Source: Gelatoporia subvermispora B (lineage: Eukaryota; Basidiomycota; Agaricomycetes; Polyporales; Gelatoporiaceae). Taken from it: a DNA stretch of 64,000 nucleotides. Within the stretch, counting starts at the first letter, position 1, and every line of letters begins with the position of its first letter. Positions 1 to 11,800 of the stretch are shown here, one piece after another. Location of the stretch: positions 2,107,191 through 2,171,190 of the forward strand of contig KB445796.1 in the NCBI GenBank assembly GCA_000320605.2, given 5' to 3'. The notes beneath the pieces are model-generated. The model searched no databases, was not told the origin of the DNA, and saw only the letters and a program-made list of their open reading frames with translations. A program made the translations under genes and the position numbers.

Positions 1-2849
1 TTATCCCCGGAGACACGGGAGCTATCAATATCATCAATAGCTTGGTGCAGTCCGAGCCTGTGCAGACGGTTACCTCGACCGCCTCGATGCCTCTTGAACT
101 GGTCAACCAACTTCTCTGCTCGCTCGTCAACGTGCAGCTTGTCCTCCCCCCTCAGCAGGCGGTCAGCAACCTCTTCGCTAGCTTACAGCAGCAGTCCGGC
201 ACCTCCGTTCTCTCGGCGGTCGGGAGTCTGCTCACCCCCTGCGACAATTCCGGCGTCACCGACCTGAGCAGCCTTACCAGAGGGAGCAACGCGGCCATCG
301 TCGCCGAGAACACTCCTGCTGCAGCCAGGGCCAGCGGCGGCGGCAGCGGCGGGTCTGGCCTCGGCGGGCTTGCTGCTGCCGGGCTCATCGATAGCGGCGA
401 TGGCGCGGCAGGCTCGTCCAATTCGCGCTCGTCCAACTCGGGCGGCAGTGGCACCAGTGGCGGCGACCCTGCGGCGTACAACGGATTTGCATTGGGCGGA
501 TTCCCGGGCTCCACTTCCGTCGCCACGGGCGACGGCGCCGACTCCGGGGGCGCAAGCGCAGTTGCTGCGGCGGGCAGCGGGTCCGATGACCCCTCCGGCA
601 CAGTGTCAGCCACCCCCGTGGATGTTGCCCCGGGCGATTCCACGGACGGAACGGACGGCGCTGGCAGCACTGACGACCCCGCAGCTTCCGGCAGCAATGT
701 CAATAATACTAGTGGCGACGCCGACCCTGCGGCCGACCCGACTAACTCGAGTGGCGGTGCTGACGGTGGCCAGGGGTCCGCCACGGGCACCAGCGAGCCT
801 AATGCGAATGGAAACTCAGCTGGGGGCACCGGTTCTGGCGATTCTGGCGCGGACTCTGGCGCTGCGGCGGCTACCACTGGCTCTGGCTCTGGCGCGGATG
901 ACGGTGTGGCTGACAATGGGTCCAACAACAACTCTGCCAGCGGCATTGCGAACTCTAATTCGGACAATGGTTCTACCGTGGATCCTAGTGCGAACGACGG
1001 GTCCAACGACAGCTCTGCCAGCAGCACTACGAACACCACCCCGGGCAGCGCTGAACCCTATGCTGACCCCAACACCAATGCCAACACGTCCAACTCGGAC
1101 GATGACGGCTCTGATGACTCTGGCATTCCGATCGTTCCTCTGGTCGCGGGTGGCGGCGGAGCTCCCGCCGGCACGGCCGGAAATACGGTGTCGGGCAACG
1201 TGAATTCGGGCAACGTGAATACGGCTTCTGGCAACGATAACGCGCCTGCTGTGGCCAGCAATGTATCTCCCGTGATCGGGGTCGTACCTTCTGTGGTCAG
1301 CAACGGGCCTTTGGATGGGACTGATGATACTGGTGCTGAACCTGTCTCCACGAGCACTTCTGCGGACCCTGTGAATGGCGACGTTTCTTCCACCACCTCC
1401 GCCAACGGAGGACTTGAGGGTGTCTCTTCGACCGCGGCCACCAACAATGGCGACAACACCGTCTCCTCGGCGACCAATGCTGACGGGGTCACTGGCGATG
1501 TCTCCTCTGCCACCGCTGCCAATGCCGAGAACGGTGCACTCACCTCCAGCACCACTGCGGACAACGGGAATAGCGACATCTCTTCCACCGCTAGTGTCCA
1601 AGGCAGCGATCCGTCTGTGTCTTCTGGCACCAGTGTCGACGACGGCAACACCGACGTCTCATCGAGCACCAATGCCAATCCCGGCGATGGCGCTGTGTCC
1701 TCTTCTGCTAGTGTCACCGACTCTCCTATCGCTACGGATGGTACGGCGGTCGACCCCGCAGTCAGCGTCAGCTCTACTCCTCAAATCCCAGGCGGGACGG
1801 ACGTTTCTGTCAACAGCAACGGCGACAACGGCGACAGCGTCGCCTCCAGCACCACGGTCCAGAACGGCAGCGGCGATGTCGCGAGCGGCCTCGGTGTCGG
1901 CACGTCGGACAGCGGCCCTGCTCCTGTAACAGCGGCGCCCGACGGCTCTCCTGTCTCGATCGACACAGATGGCACTGGCACCCCGGACGAGACTGGCGTC
2001 ACCGTGAGCGCGACCGATCCGAACGGCTCTAGCAGGACGGACACAGTTGGTGTCGACGACAATGGCGACAGCACCGCCGTCGGCGTCGCCGACCCCACTG
2101 CGGTCGCTAGCAAGAACGGGAACGGGGACGATGTTCCTTCGGCTTTGTCAACCCTGGCTAACGGCGACGTGAGCGACGGCACGTCGACACTCCAGGACTC
2201 TCTTCCGTTCTCTCACAGCACTACTCAAGGCAACGCTGCCTCCTCTTCGTCCAGCAACCCCTCCTGCACAGGCTTCGGCTGCATCGCGCTCGCTTCCGAC
2301 AACAGTCCCCTGAGCTTCGGTATCTCTCAGGTGATCAGCAAGACTGGAGGCCTCTCGCAGTCCGGCAGCCCCAACGCATGCCCGTATGCTGACATCAATC
2401 TCTGCCTCGACGCCGGTAACGGTCCCGCATCCCTGGGCAAATCTCCCGTCAGCGGCATCTTCGACCACAGCAGCTCTGGCTCGGCTGCGTTCGAAAACCT
2501 CAGTCCGATTCTGGGCGGGATCAGCAGTGGCTCACGGAACGGCGTCGGCTCAGGAGCCGGTCAAGGCAGCGGAAACGGGCTCGGGCTCGGGCAGAATGTA
2601 GATCTCAGCCAAGGCTCTTCTCATGGCTCCTCTCATGGCTTCACTCATTCCTCAATCCTCCAGTCTCCGGGCAACTTTGGACTGGCGTCTGATTCGTCGG
2701 CGGGTGATATTTTCAATCTGCTGCACGCTACAAATAGCCTCGGGACCTCTGGAAGCGGGAGATCCTCCGGCAGCAGGTTCCACACGGGCGATGGTCTCGG
2801 CGTTACCGATGTGGTTGGGATCGTGGACAGCAAATACTCCCATGCGTGA
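1..2849 (+). CDS. Large Ser/Gly/Asn/Asp-rich low-complexity protein, 5' end outside window
   Basis: The frame is open from the left edge, so the true start lies upstream; the first in-window start-like codon is only a TTG at 42. At least 949 codons end at TGA 2847-2849. The first ~90 residues look folded and partly hydrophobic (a Leu/Val-rich stretch with LLCSLVNVQLVLPP and paired Cys). Then follow about 600 residues made almost only of G, S, N, D, T, A and V, including a run of roughly 14-18-residue units built on (D)VSS(S/T)xxxxN between about 1377 and 1720. A C-terminal Cys-containing segment (CTGFGCIAL, CPYADINLCLDAG) and a Gly/Ser/His tail close it. I recognise no enzyme domain. The composition fits a secreted cell-wall or matrix protein, but the signal peptide would be off the window. 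Long antisense ORFs here are composition artefacts. Confidence 0.6.
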   Translation, partial: IPGDTGAINIINSLVQSEPVQTVTSTASMPLELVNQLLCSLVNVQLVLPPQQAVSNLFASLQQQSGTSVLSAVGSLLTPCDNSGVTDLSSLTRGSNAAIVAENTPAAARASGGGSGGSGLGGLAAAGLIDSGDGAAGSSNSRSSNSGGSGTSGGDPAAYNGFALGGFPGSTSVATGDGADSGGASAVAAAGSGSDDPSGTVSATPVDVAPGDSTDGTDGAGSTDDPAASGSNVNNTSGDADPAADPTNSSGGADGGQGSATGTSEPNANGNSAGGTGSGDSGADSGAAAATTGSGSGADDGVADNGSNNNSASGIANSNSDNGSTVDPSANDGSNDSSASSTTNTTPGSAEPYADPNTNANTSNSDDDGSDDSGIPIVPLVAGGGGAPAGTAGNTVSGNVNSGNVNTASGNDNAPAVASNVSPVIGVVPSVVSNGPLDGTDDTGAEPVSTSTSADPVNGDVSSTTSANGGLEGVSSTAATNNGDNTVSSATNADGVTGDVSSATAANAENGALTSSTTADNGNSDISSTASVQGSDPSVSSGTSVDDGNTDVSSSTNANPGDGAVSSSASVTDSPIATDGTAVDPAVSVSSTPQIPGGTDVSVNSNGDNGDSVASSTTVQNGSGDVASGLGVGTSDSGPAPVTAAPDGSPVSIDTDGTGTPDETGVTVSATDPNGSSRTDTVGVDDNGDSTAVGVADPTAVASKNGNGDDVPSALSTLANGDVSDGTSTLQDSLPFSHSTTQGNAASSSSSNPSCTGFGCIALASDNSPLSFGISQVISKTGGLSQSGSPNACPYADINLCLDAGNGPASLGKSPVSGIFDHSSSGSAAFENLSPILGGISSGSRNGVGSGAGQGSGNGLGLGQNVDLSQGSSHGSSHGFTHSSILQSPGNFGLASDSSAGDIFNLLHATNSLGTSGSGRSSGSRFHTGDGLGVTDVVGIVDSKYSHA

Positions 2850-3289
2850 GGTACATCGAGGAGCGTGGTGATCGCATGTAGTAGCTCGTGCTCGAATGCC
2901 ATCGTGTTCCCGCGTTCAGCGATGTGATCGTGAGACTGCAGGCGGCCTTTACGGCGGAAAGCGCCAGGCTGTACCCGAGATAGGAAGATCTGCGCACCCA
3001 ATCCCGACCTGCCCTCCCCAGATCGTCTTTCAATCTTTCTCCAGCGCCACAGGGCGCGAATAGTCGATTTTGATTCGCATCAAAAAAGTTGTTTAGGTTT
3101 AATCTCTAGAAGTCTAGAAGACCACAGCTTTGATGTCCGAACATGACGTGTCATCGGGTTTGATCGCACATTGCAAAGTGACGACAGACTCGGGGTACGT
3201 TGAGATGTACAGATATAACAATCCAGCTCGTGCTAACCTGTGCAAATCTGATGAAGTCCGAAGCACACCACGATATGATCATGTTCCAG
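2850..3289. other. Intergenic, convergent 3' ends
   Basis: The 3' flanks of the Ser-rich gene (+) and TFB1 (-) meet here. I see no coding or RNA signal. Confidence 0.4.
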
Positions 3290-5670
3290 TCACCGGGCTT
3301 GCTTGGAGCTCCGCCTGCGCCAGAACTCAAGCGCGTTATCTACAGCGTCAAGGACAGGTTTCATTGCCTGCAGGCAGATGGGTCATCAGCAAGACGCGGC
3401 AGCAGTGCGGATGTACTCACAACCTGTACACGCGAAGGGTCCACACCTTCCTGCTGCGCCGTCTGAACCAAGGCACCGACCTTCTCGTGCGTCCTGCTCA
3501 GGTAATCTATCATCTTGCCTGCTTTTGCGGCCTTCTGTGCGGGTGTCGCGGCCGAGAGCGTCTGTCCATCGGTGACAGGCGGGTATATTGACAGCCAAAA
3601 CTGTCGGAGGAACTCGTTCGCCGCGGTTTGGCATGTTGTCATTTGGCGGAAGAGATTGTCCGAGATGTCGTCTTGAATGATTGAGCGAGTACTTTGAGTA
3701 CATGGCGTCGTGTGGTACATGGAAGACACGGCTTACGTTTCGTTCGTTTTACCTCTAATCGAGCGGCTACATTCTGCGTCATCCCGTTCAATGCATCGTC
3801 TCCCGCCTTGCGTTCGAGCCGCAGCTACATAACGACGAGATCAGACATTCATTCAAATGCGAAATGAAATTTCGTACTCGACCAAGGCTAGAGGACCAAT
3901 CTGGAAGGGACAATTTTGCTTCATGCAGTGCACTGCGGAAATCAAGTTTCTACATCACTCATCAGCGGTTTGGACACAGCAGTCCACCGACACTGGCTTA
4001 CCTGATTCGCGGGCTGCTGTCCAGAGGTCTCCGAAGACCGCACGCCAAAATAGCGTTCACGATCTTGCATGTTCAGCACGATGCCACCAGAGGTCTGATT
4101 GTCGTGAAGGTCCTCCAAATCTATCTGTGAATAATGCTGAAACAGCCCATATTAATCACGTTGTCTATGCAACAAGCAGGCAGATCCTTACGCCTGGTCC
4201 CTCTGCTACGTCCGTTCTGCGGCGTTTTGTGGCAGGCTCGCCTCTGCTCGATTCGTTAATATGAGCTGATCACAACAAAGCTAATGGCCGAACGTACAAC
4301 GTGGTATTGAGTAATCGTTCAGAGTGTTCGTTGAACTTGCGGATTAGAGGTAGTACTGCTCGCTGCTTCCCCGCCTGCATAGTGACATCTTTGATATTGC
4401 CAGACTGTTGATTCCTCACCACGTTAGCGGTCGGCAAGACTTGCGGACAAGGCATTTACCTCTCCATGGTCTTCCTGTGTCGCCCCCAAATCGATGAAAA
4501 TATCTACTGACTCATCTCTCAAGCGCCGTGGCTCTAGGTCTACGCCAAGTGAGGTAAAATCATACTATATCAACGGCACAATTACCGTCGTCATCTTTCT
4601 CCAGATATTTGTCGAAAATTGGATCATCTTTGACGACATGTTGGGTGGCAGAAGAACGGATGGAAGCTCGATGTGCGTTGAAAAGTTTTGATTGAAAATA
4701 ACGTTTCCAGAATTCCGCCTCATTGAGCTGTAGTGCTGTGAGCAACCATACGTATCGGACATTATCGTTTCTACTCGCCTTGTTTGGCACGTTATCGTTG
4801 TATGCCTTAGCTACAACGGGATACTCCTCGAAAATATCGTGAACAAGCTGAGGAGTGATCACAATTTTAATTTCTCCGTCGACAGTTTGCGGTCGCGGAT
4901 CAACTAGTTGTCCGGGTTTCCCTCGTTTCTGATTGTCCGCTGCAGATTGCGCCAAAATCATATGCTAGTTGAAGCTATCAGATTTGATGTGCAGGGCTCA
5001 AGAAAGAGCAAAAGGCCCACTTCTCGACCTTCCCAGAATTCGTTCTCGGATATGTGGCCGCCCATAACCATCTCACGATGAAGCGCAGCAAGCTCTGCAT
5101 TACTCAAGAGGACCTTCTTCCGCAGGCGGAAATCACTGGTAGGGTCATTGGCAGGAGTCCCTCTGGAGTCGCTGCTCGCAGATGCAGCGCGCGATACGGG
5201 AGGCCGGGCTGGTGAAGGGATTCCCAGAGGCGCGACGGAGCTCGTCCTGACCGACGCAGAAGGTGTGCCCGGTGCTGTGGCAGCTGGCGTCGCGCTGGCA
5301 TTACGATTTCGAGCGATGATGTTGGTCAACTCGTTCTTGAACTTCTCGCGTTCAGCGAGTGCCACAGGCTGCGGCGACGTGAAGGTAAAGTTGTGGCCTG
5401 TGTCATCGCCCACCAGTGCAACCTTCAATCGAACCTGGGCAGCACCTTCCTTGCTACAGAATAAAGCTTCATAGGATGCGCTTGTCAGACCCAAGTAGTC
5501 CTTTCAACAGTCAGATCGACCGGGTACTAACAGGCCGCCTCAGAGTGAGGCACTTTCACCGATGGTGCTTTCTTTCCGTCTTGCGTCCATTGCAGATGAG
5601 TGCTGGTGAGTTCAAGGAGACCAGGCAACTTCTTGTACGAAGTCTTCGCGGTGCAAACGGTGGAAGGCAT
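3290..5670 (-). CDS. TFB1: TFIIH core subunit Tfb1 (p62)
   Basis: Structural subunit of transcription/DNA-repair factor IIH in the nucleus. Exons I could join (minus strand, in order): 5670-5532, 5466-5021, 4964-4779, 4727-4586, 4539-4460, 4404-4298, 4243-4192, 4124-4002; these sum to 1275 nt, exactly in phase. Further exons lie near 3940-3880 and 3790-3740, one ends at 3424, and the last is 3367-3290. The N-terminal PH-like domain contains SLFCSKEGAAQVRLKVAL across the first splice. The BSD region contains ELAALHREMV, EFWEGRE, then VITPQLVHDIFEEYP and EAEFWKRYFQSKLFNAHRAS. The C-terminal helical part contains TCQTAANEFLRQFW and LVQTAQQEGVDPSRVQ and ends SSKQAR. Start ATG 5670 (MPSTVCTAKTSYKKLPG) gives the expected first strand of the PH domain. 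One intron (4728-4778) is GC-AG. The exon 8 acceptor is uncertain. Confidence 0.9.
4728..4778 (-). other. Probable GC-AG intron of TFB1, 51 nt, frame-neutral
   Basis: On the minus strand the exon ends AAG, followed by GCGAGT, and the intron closes in CACTACAG. Removing 51 nt restores the BSD sequence NVPNK-LNEAEFWKRYF. Left in, it adds 17 codons without a stop. Confidence 0.6.
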
Positions 5671-5912
5671 GCGTGGTGGCGTGAACCGTCGCGGGCTTTA
5701 GTATTATGTAAGTCGGTGCTTTCCCTCAAATGGCCATGAACCAAACCAGGGCCGGAGCTCAGTCGAACCGAACCGGACTTGTAGGTATGATGTTCTCCTT
5801 CCCGGGGTAATTAAGCGCCCATTTATACGAGACTTCGGTTGGTCTGTCCACGCCCTACATACGTGCTATTCTACAATCACATCTTTCGGCGATTCAGAAC
5901 CGACTTGCCGAC
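5671..5912. promoter_or_regulatory. Divergent promoter between TFB1 and U2SURP
   Basis: Only 242 bp separate the two start codons, which point away from each other, so both promoters and 5' UTRs must lie here. No clear TATA box was seen. Confidence 0.5.
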
Positions 5913-8677
5913 ATGGACAAGACGAAATCAAAGCTTGCTGCTTTCTTTGACAACGATGACGAAGACTCTTCGTTCCCAGTGCGACGGATACGAGCTTATT
6001 CTCTTGCCGTGCACGCTCACCAACCGCTATTCCCATTAGCAAAAGGAACTTGACGACCAAAAGCGGTCTATATACACACAGGGAACCGTACGAAAGTCGA
6101 AGCGGGAGAAGGAGAAGGAGGCAGCCGAGGCGAAGCGTAAAGAGGAGGAGGAGAATGCAGCAAGAGCATACGCCGAGTTCCTGGACGCCTTTCAAGGGGA
6201 AGGTGCAGAGAAGAAGAAAGCAGGATCCGGATTTGTGAAAGCTGGAGAGACTTCGGCACCTGTATACCCTCCTTCAGTTGCTGCCAAACCCTCTGGATCT
6301 CGGCCAAGTATGTTTGATGACGAACCTTTGGTCAGTCCCAAATGACTTACGTGGAGTTCGTGGCTTGTATCTCATACCCTGGGTCCATTATTTATCCAGA
6401 AACCCCCTTCTCCACCTCCCGTGGTACCTAAACCGAAGGGTAAGAGAGCCATGGATTCTTTTCTGGAGGAGATTAAGCGGTAAGTTGCTTCCGTCGTCTC
6501 AGCTACGCGAAGTCTCATGTCCTCTGGTAGGGAGCAAGCGGACCGGGAATCAAGGCTTTCACGCCATGGTTAGTTTGGTTCATATCAGGCGGTTCCGTGT
6601 GCTTATCAGACGATAGCAACCAATGGTAGATCTGTAACCTCAATCGCAGGTATGCATGTACAGAGCTCCCATACTGTGTCATCATAAACTGAGCTTCTGT
6701 ACGTGTAGCCTACGAAGGACAGACTGGTAGCAAAGACCGCGGTGACCCTGAGGTGGGATTCCGCCGATACTAAATTATGATTGACGCTCACCAGCAATCT
6801 AGTCGTCTAATGTATTCGTTGCCAATCTCCCACCGCACGTTACCGAACAGAGTCTGGGTGTTTTCTTCGCGCGAGTCGGACCCGTTGCATCGGTGAATAT
6901 ACTTATACTCTGCGTACAAGCGACGACTGACTCTATTTCAGGTGAAGATTATGTGGCCAAGAGGAGATACAACGCATGGTCCAGGCGCTGATATGACCAC
7001 AACACGACGGAACAAAAATGCCGGACTTAGCGGTTTTGTGGCCTTCATGAAGAGAAAGGATGCTGAGGCTGCTCTGCGCGAACTGGACGGCTTTGACTGG
7101 GGCGGCTCCATCATCCGAGTCGGCTGGAGCAAGGCCGTCCCTGTGGCAGCCAAGCCTATGTACGGTGAGTGACTGCAAGCTTCCCCGCAATCCTTCCTTT
7201 GATTCATCCTTATATACTGTAGTTGTCAAGAAGGACAGGTCACGATCACGCTCGATGTCCCGTTCACCCTCAAAGTCCCCTGTCCGTAGAAAAAGCCGGA
7301 GTCGTTCGCGTGACAAAGTTCGTGATCGTCGCCGGTCTTACTCACGCTCTCACTCCCGTGACCGTGGCGGTATGAGGGCGTACGACCGCTCGCGTAGCCG
7401 CTCGAATTCGCGCGACCAAGGTCGCTCATACAGCCGTTCTCGTCGGTATGACAGCATATCGCCACGTCACCGGCATTCGAGGAGTCCGCATGTGCGTGTC
7501 TCAGACGAGGAGATTGTCTCCGACCAGTTCATCAGGACGGTTGCGGCGGAAGTCAAGGGCCATGAGGCGGAGTATGAGGACAGTCTCCGAGAACGGGAAC
7601 AATCCAACTCCCAGTATGCGTTTTTGAGAAGAGGCGTAAGCTAACATCGCGCCATCTTGGTACCGCCTCACTAATATTTGCACCATGCTAGCATCGAAGT
7701 TACAAGTATTATCGTTCAATGGTAGACAGGAAAGAACAGCTCGAACCTGAGTTTGATGACGAGGTATTTTTACTGCTACTCATCGGTTGGGACATTACAT
7801 TAACTTTTTCCAGGGGTATAACTCAGTTTACTCCACTGATTCCGCGGAGGAATCAGAACGAGAACGGGGCCGGAAGAACGAGCTCGGCAAACTCGCTAGA
7901 CGACGATTCGAGGCTATGTTACGCGCTCTCTCCGGCCGTAGGGGAGAGCTTGCGCGTTGTATGGCTTTCAGTCTCGAACATGCCGAGGCTGCTGGCGAAG
8001 TTGCTGACATCATCATCTCGTCGCTCGTGGTCGACGGCACACCAGTACCACGCAAGGTCGCGCGACTGCACCTCATTTGCGACATCCTCCATAATTCAGC
8101 GGCTTCCCTTCCAATGGCATGGAAATTCCGCCAAGAGTTCCAGTCACGACTTGGTCTCGTATTCGACCACCTTTCGACCATCTACCATTCCTTCCCCGGT
8201 CGCATCACAGCCGAGACGTTCAAGAAACAGATCATCGCGGTCATTGACATCTGGGAGGACTGGATTGTCTTCCCGCCTGATTTCACAGCGGAATTACGGG
8301 CGAGACTGGAAGGGCAGGTTAAGCCCGAGACGCAAGAAGAGGAGGAAGCACCAGTCTCCGAGGTCAAGGAGACAACTGCCTCCTTCACGTCGAAATTCAA
8401 GTCCAGTTCGTTCAAGCCGGCAGAAGAGGTTGCAAATCCACCTGCCGCGGCGGAGGACGTAGACGATGGCGAGCCCATGGACGAGGACAGCGACATAGAT
8501 GGTGAACCCGTCGATAACGTGGATGGCGAGCCTTTGGATGATGTAGACGGCGAAGCTCTTGATGTCGACGTGGATGGAGAACCCATGGAAGATGTTGATG
8601 GAGAGCCGATAAATGAGGAAGACCTTGACGGTGAACCTATGGAGGAAGATCTTGACGGCGCACCAATTGCTGTATAG
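5913..8677 (+). CDS. U2SURP: U2 snRNP-associated SURP protein (SR140/U2SURP)
   Basis: Spliceosome component linked to the U2 snRNP. Exons: 5913-5978, 6046-6330, 6400-6479, 6531-6568, 6617-6649, 6709-6752, 6803-6892, 6942-7164, 7223-7635, 7692-7763, 7814-8677; total 2208 nt = 735 aa, exactly in frame. A charged N-terminus is followed by an RRM spanning the exons with SNVFVANLPPHVTEQSLGVF and VKIMWPRGD, ending GGSIIRVGWSKAVP. Next come an RS-rich stretch (about 7240-7480), a SURP module (DQFIRTVAAEV to HRSYKYYRSMV) and a CID domain (about 7870-8290; RCMAFSLEHAEAAGEVADII, LICDILHNSAASLP). The tail (about 8465-8677) is a run of acidic D(G/V)EP repeats. Stop TAG at 8675. The RRM-SURP-CID order is diagnostic of the family. 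Confidence 0.92.
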
Positions 8678-8875
8678 TACCTTTCGACGCCTTTGCTTCT
8701 CTCTCCCCCGAGGAATTGTGATGTATTCAGTATTACATTGCGGATAGTGAACAGGTTGCGAGCACTCGATCATGTATGGTATCCATATAGCTAGTTTGTA
8801 AGCGTAGTATCCGTTGACCCATCCTGTTGTACTCAACAATCTTCACAGCAAAGATGACAGCGATGAATGGTTGAC

Positions 8876-11800
8876 TCAAGCATCCCGACGACCCCTAGAT
8901 CGGTTGTTACTAATTTTAAGGATGGCCTCCTTGGCCGTCTCAATGGCAGTCTCAGAACCTGCCATGAAGTCAGCAACATATCGCAACCGTATCCATTCGA
9001 CAAATGCGTACCGACGATGACGATGACGCTATCGTCGCGGCTCACGGTGATATCGGCACCGCTTTCATCGCGGAGGCGAGATACATTTGCACCCTTCGCA
9101 CCAACGATGCGAGGGAATGCCGAGCGGTCGGGCAGATTCAAGAAGCCAACATGCGACATCTTCTCAGCGTGCTCAATGGCTTCCTGGGTGACCTTGAGAG
9201 CACGATCCAAACCACTCTGGTCGCGCGCCTTGAAAGTCCAGTCCGACTCGCCTTCCTCCGCATCCTGGTAGTTCGGAACGACTTGCCACTGGATCTCAGC
9301 ACCTGCAGGTGCAGACTCGGTGTCGTCAATACGCGCGGCAGTAGCATCAGCCTGCTGAGCAGGGCGAGGAGGTACCGCAGGGTGCTGCGGCAAAGCAGAT
9401 TGCTCGACCTGCACTCCGAACGAACGCAGCTTGCGGAAGAAGTTGCCCTGCTGCGTAACGGCATGGTGATATTTAAGAGGGATGGTGAGCGTCGCAGAGA
9501 CACCCTCTGGAGCAGGGGCCTTGACCTGGCCCTATTGCAAGAAGTTAGGGTCGATCTATCTAAAGCATTCTCTTTCAAGTTGTACCCACCTTCAGCTCCT
9601 CAACGGCCTTCTCAACGGCCGCATGAGACCCAACAACTTTGACGATGTTGGCGGGATCAACATCAGCCAAGTCCGACGCGTTCTCCGGCTCGCCCACTTG
9701 GTTGTAAGAACGCGAGCCCGGGAACTGCACCCCAACCTTGTGGCGGTCCTGCAATTCATTGAGATGCTGACCGCCACGGCCGATCAGAGCGCGGTGCTGA
9801 GCTGCAGGGACCTCGACTCCAAGCACCACACGATCCTGGAGAGTGGCAACGATCTGCTCAAGCTCTACCTTGAGCTTCGCAACGAGCTTGGGCTCTCCGC
9901 GGAGCCGGACTTCGTCAGACGTCTCACCCTGGCGAGGGCTATGAAAAAAGATTCAGTACGCTGAATGCAAATCTGTCAACCGTTCTTACAATCGGATGAG
10001 ACCAGCCTGGGCTTTCGGGTCCGCAGGTCCTCCGCAGCGGGAGACCAGGTCCTTCAGACCCTGGCCGCCAGGACCGATGATAGAGCGGTGGAATTTGTGC
10101 GGCACCTCAACAGTCTCAGTGGTCTCCTCAGTAACCTGATTGGCAATTTCCAGGATGGCTGCCTTGGCTTCGGCGATAGCCTTCTTGGTACCACGAGCGG
10201 AGATATTGGTGATGCTGGCGTCCTCAGCCCTGTCTACGTCAATCTGAGCCCCGGTGTTGTCCTTGATCTCGTTGATAGTGGCACCAGCCTTGCCCAGAAT
10301 GCGCGCGACGGAACGAGTAGGCACAGTGAACTTCACGACATTGTTGGACTCCTTCTCAAATTCCACCGCCTGGGCGAAAATTCAGGTCAGTATAGCTGCT
10401 TATCGAGATCGCTGCAATCTCACATCGAGGAGCTCAGCCTTTGCGCTAGCAACGCCCTTCCTGCCACCGCGGATGAGAACTTCGTCAGACTTGAGTGGCT
10501 CCCTGGTCTTGCCCTCGGCGCTCTCCGACTCTCGGGGGAATGTAATCTTGACATCGTACTTCTCCTCGAGCCGGATGACATACTTCCCACTCTGACCAAT
10601 GAGAGACGAGTGATACTGGTGAGCAATCTTAAGCACTTCCGTAGTCTCGTCAGCCTATACAAGTATTAGCACTGTCCACAACTAATTCAGCGATTGTTAA
10701 CGTACGAGACGTTCTGCCTGGGTGACAATGCGCTTCTTCGCCTCTTCGACGTTCTCCTTGCGACCGACGATCTATATGCCCTTAAGAGTTGTTCGGAAAT
10801 ACATAACATACTGCCAGCTTACCTTGACCTTGGATTTCTGGCTGGTGGGTTTCTTCTTCTTCGCGCTGTCCTTGTCCTTATCTTCGACGTCATCGAAAAA
10901 GTCGACTTTGACACCGAGCTGGTCACGGAGCTTGTTGATACCCGCACCAGCAGCACCGATGATGCGCCTGACGTGTTCCCTGTCGATCTCGAACTCGGTC
11001 GCCTACAAAAAGGGTCAAAAACTCCGTCCGTTCCTTGATGAGCACCGACTTACGTAGCTGCTCACAAGCACGTCGTTCTTAGCGTCCTCGACAATGCGGA
11101 GGATCTCCTTAACCGCGCGGTCGACATCGGCACTGACACCACGAACGAGGATCACGTCCTCAGTGGACGCATCGCCTGCCTCCGCACCAACTTTGATGGA
11201 GAGCGTCTTATCCTCTCCGATGATACTGTTCCGGTGATTGGTCATGTGAGTTACTCATTCTGACTTCGGTCCTTTGCGCATAAGCGCCGACTCACGCGTT
11301 GAGAGTGGTACCATCCTTTCCAACCACAGCGTCGTGCCACTTCTTCTCGACCGAGATCGTTTGAGCCTTGACGTCAGCGGCATCACGAGCCATCTTGAGT
11401 AGCTCCTTCTCGACGTCATCGAGATTCTTGGCCTTCTCGTCGGGAGAGGGAGACGCCGAGGGGGACGTTGGGTCGTAAACCAGTAGGACGGTGGACTGCT
11501 CAGCAGACTCAGGAGGGAAGAACACCAGCACGTTGTGCGCATCGTGGAAGCCCTTGATCCTGGATGACGGTCAGTTAGAGTGTGATTGCAGAGTACGCAA
11601 CATTCTCACTTCTTGGTGTTCTTGTGCGAGTTAATGATACGGTGCACAAGCCAGTCAATGTTGACATCCCGCGTACCGCCAATGAGTTTACCGAGAAGCT
11701 CAGAAACCTGTCGGACCGCCGCGTCGACAGCGGGTTTCTCACCGACGATGTCGACATTGAGCACGCCCCCGCGTTCTACAACAGCGGATGGTGGAGTATA

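Noticed and set aside
152..1717. Minus-strand ORFs of 295, 261 and 219 codons opposite the Ser-rich gene
   Set aside because: They mirror the biased codons of the plus-strand gene (Pro/Ala/Glu/Ser composition) and have no start context or splice partners.
370..1929. Plus-strand out-of-frame ORFs (277 and 184 codons)
   Set aside because: Shadows of the low-complexity frame, Thr/Pro/Arg-rich by codon shift.
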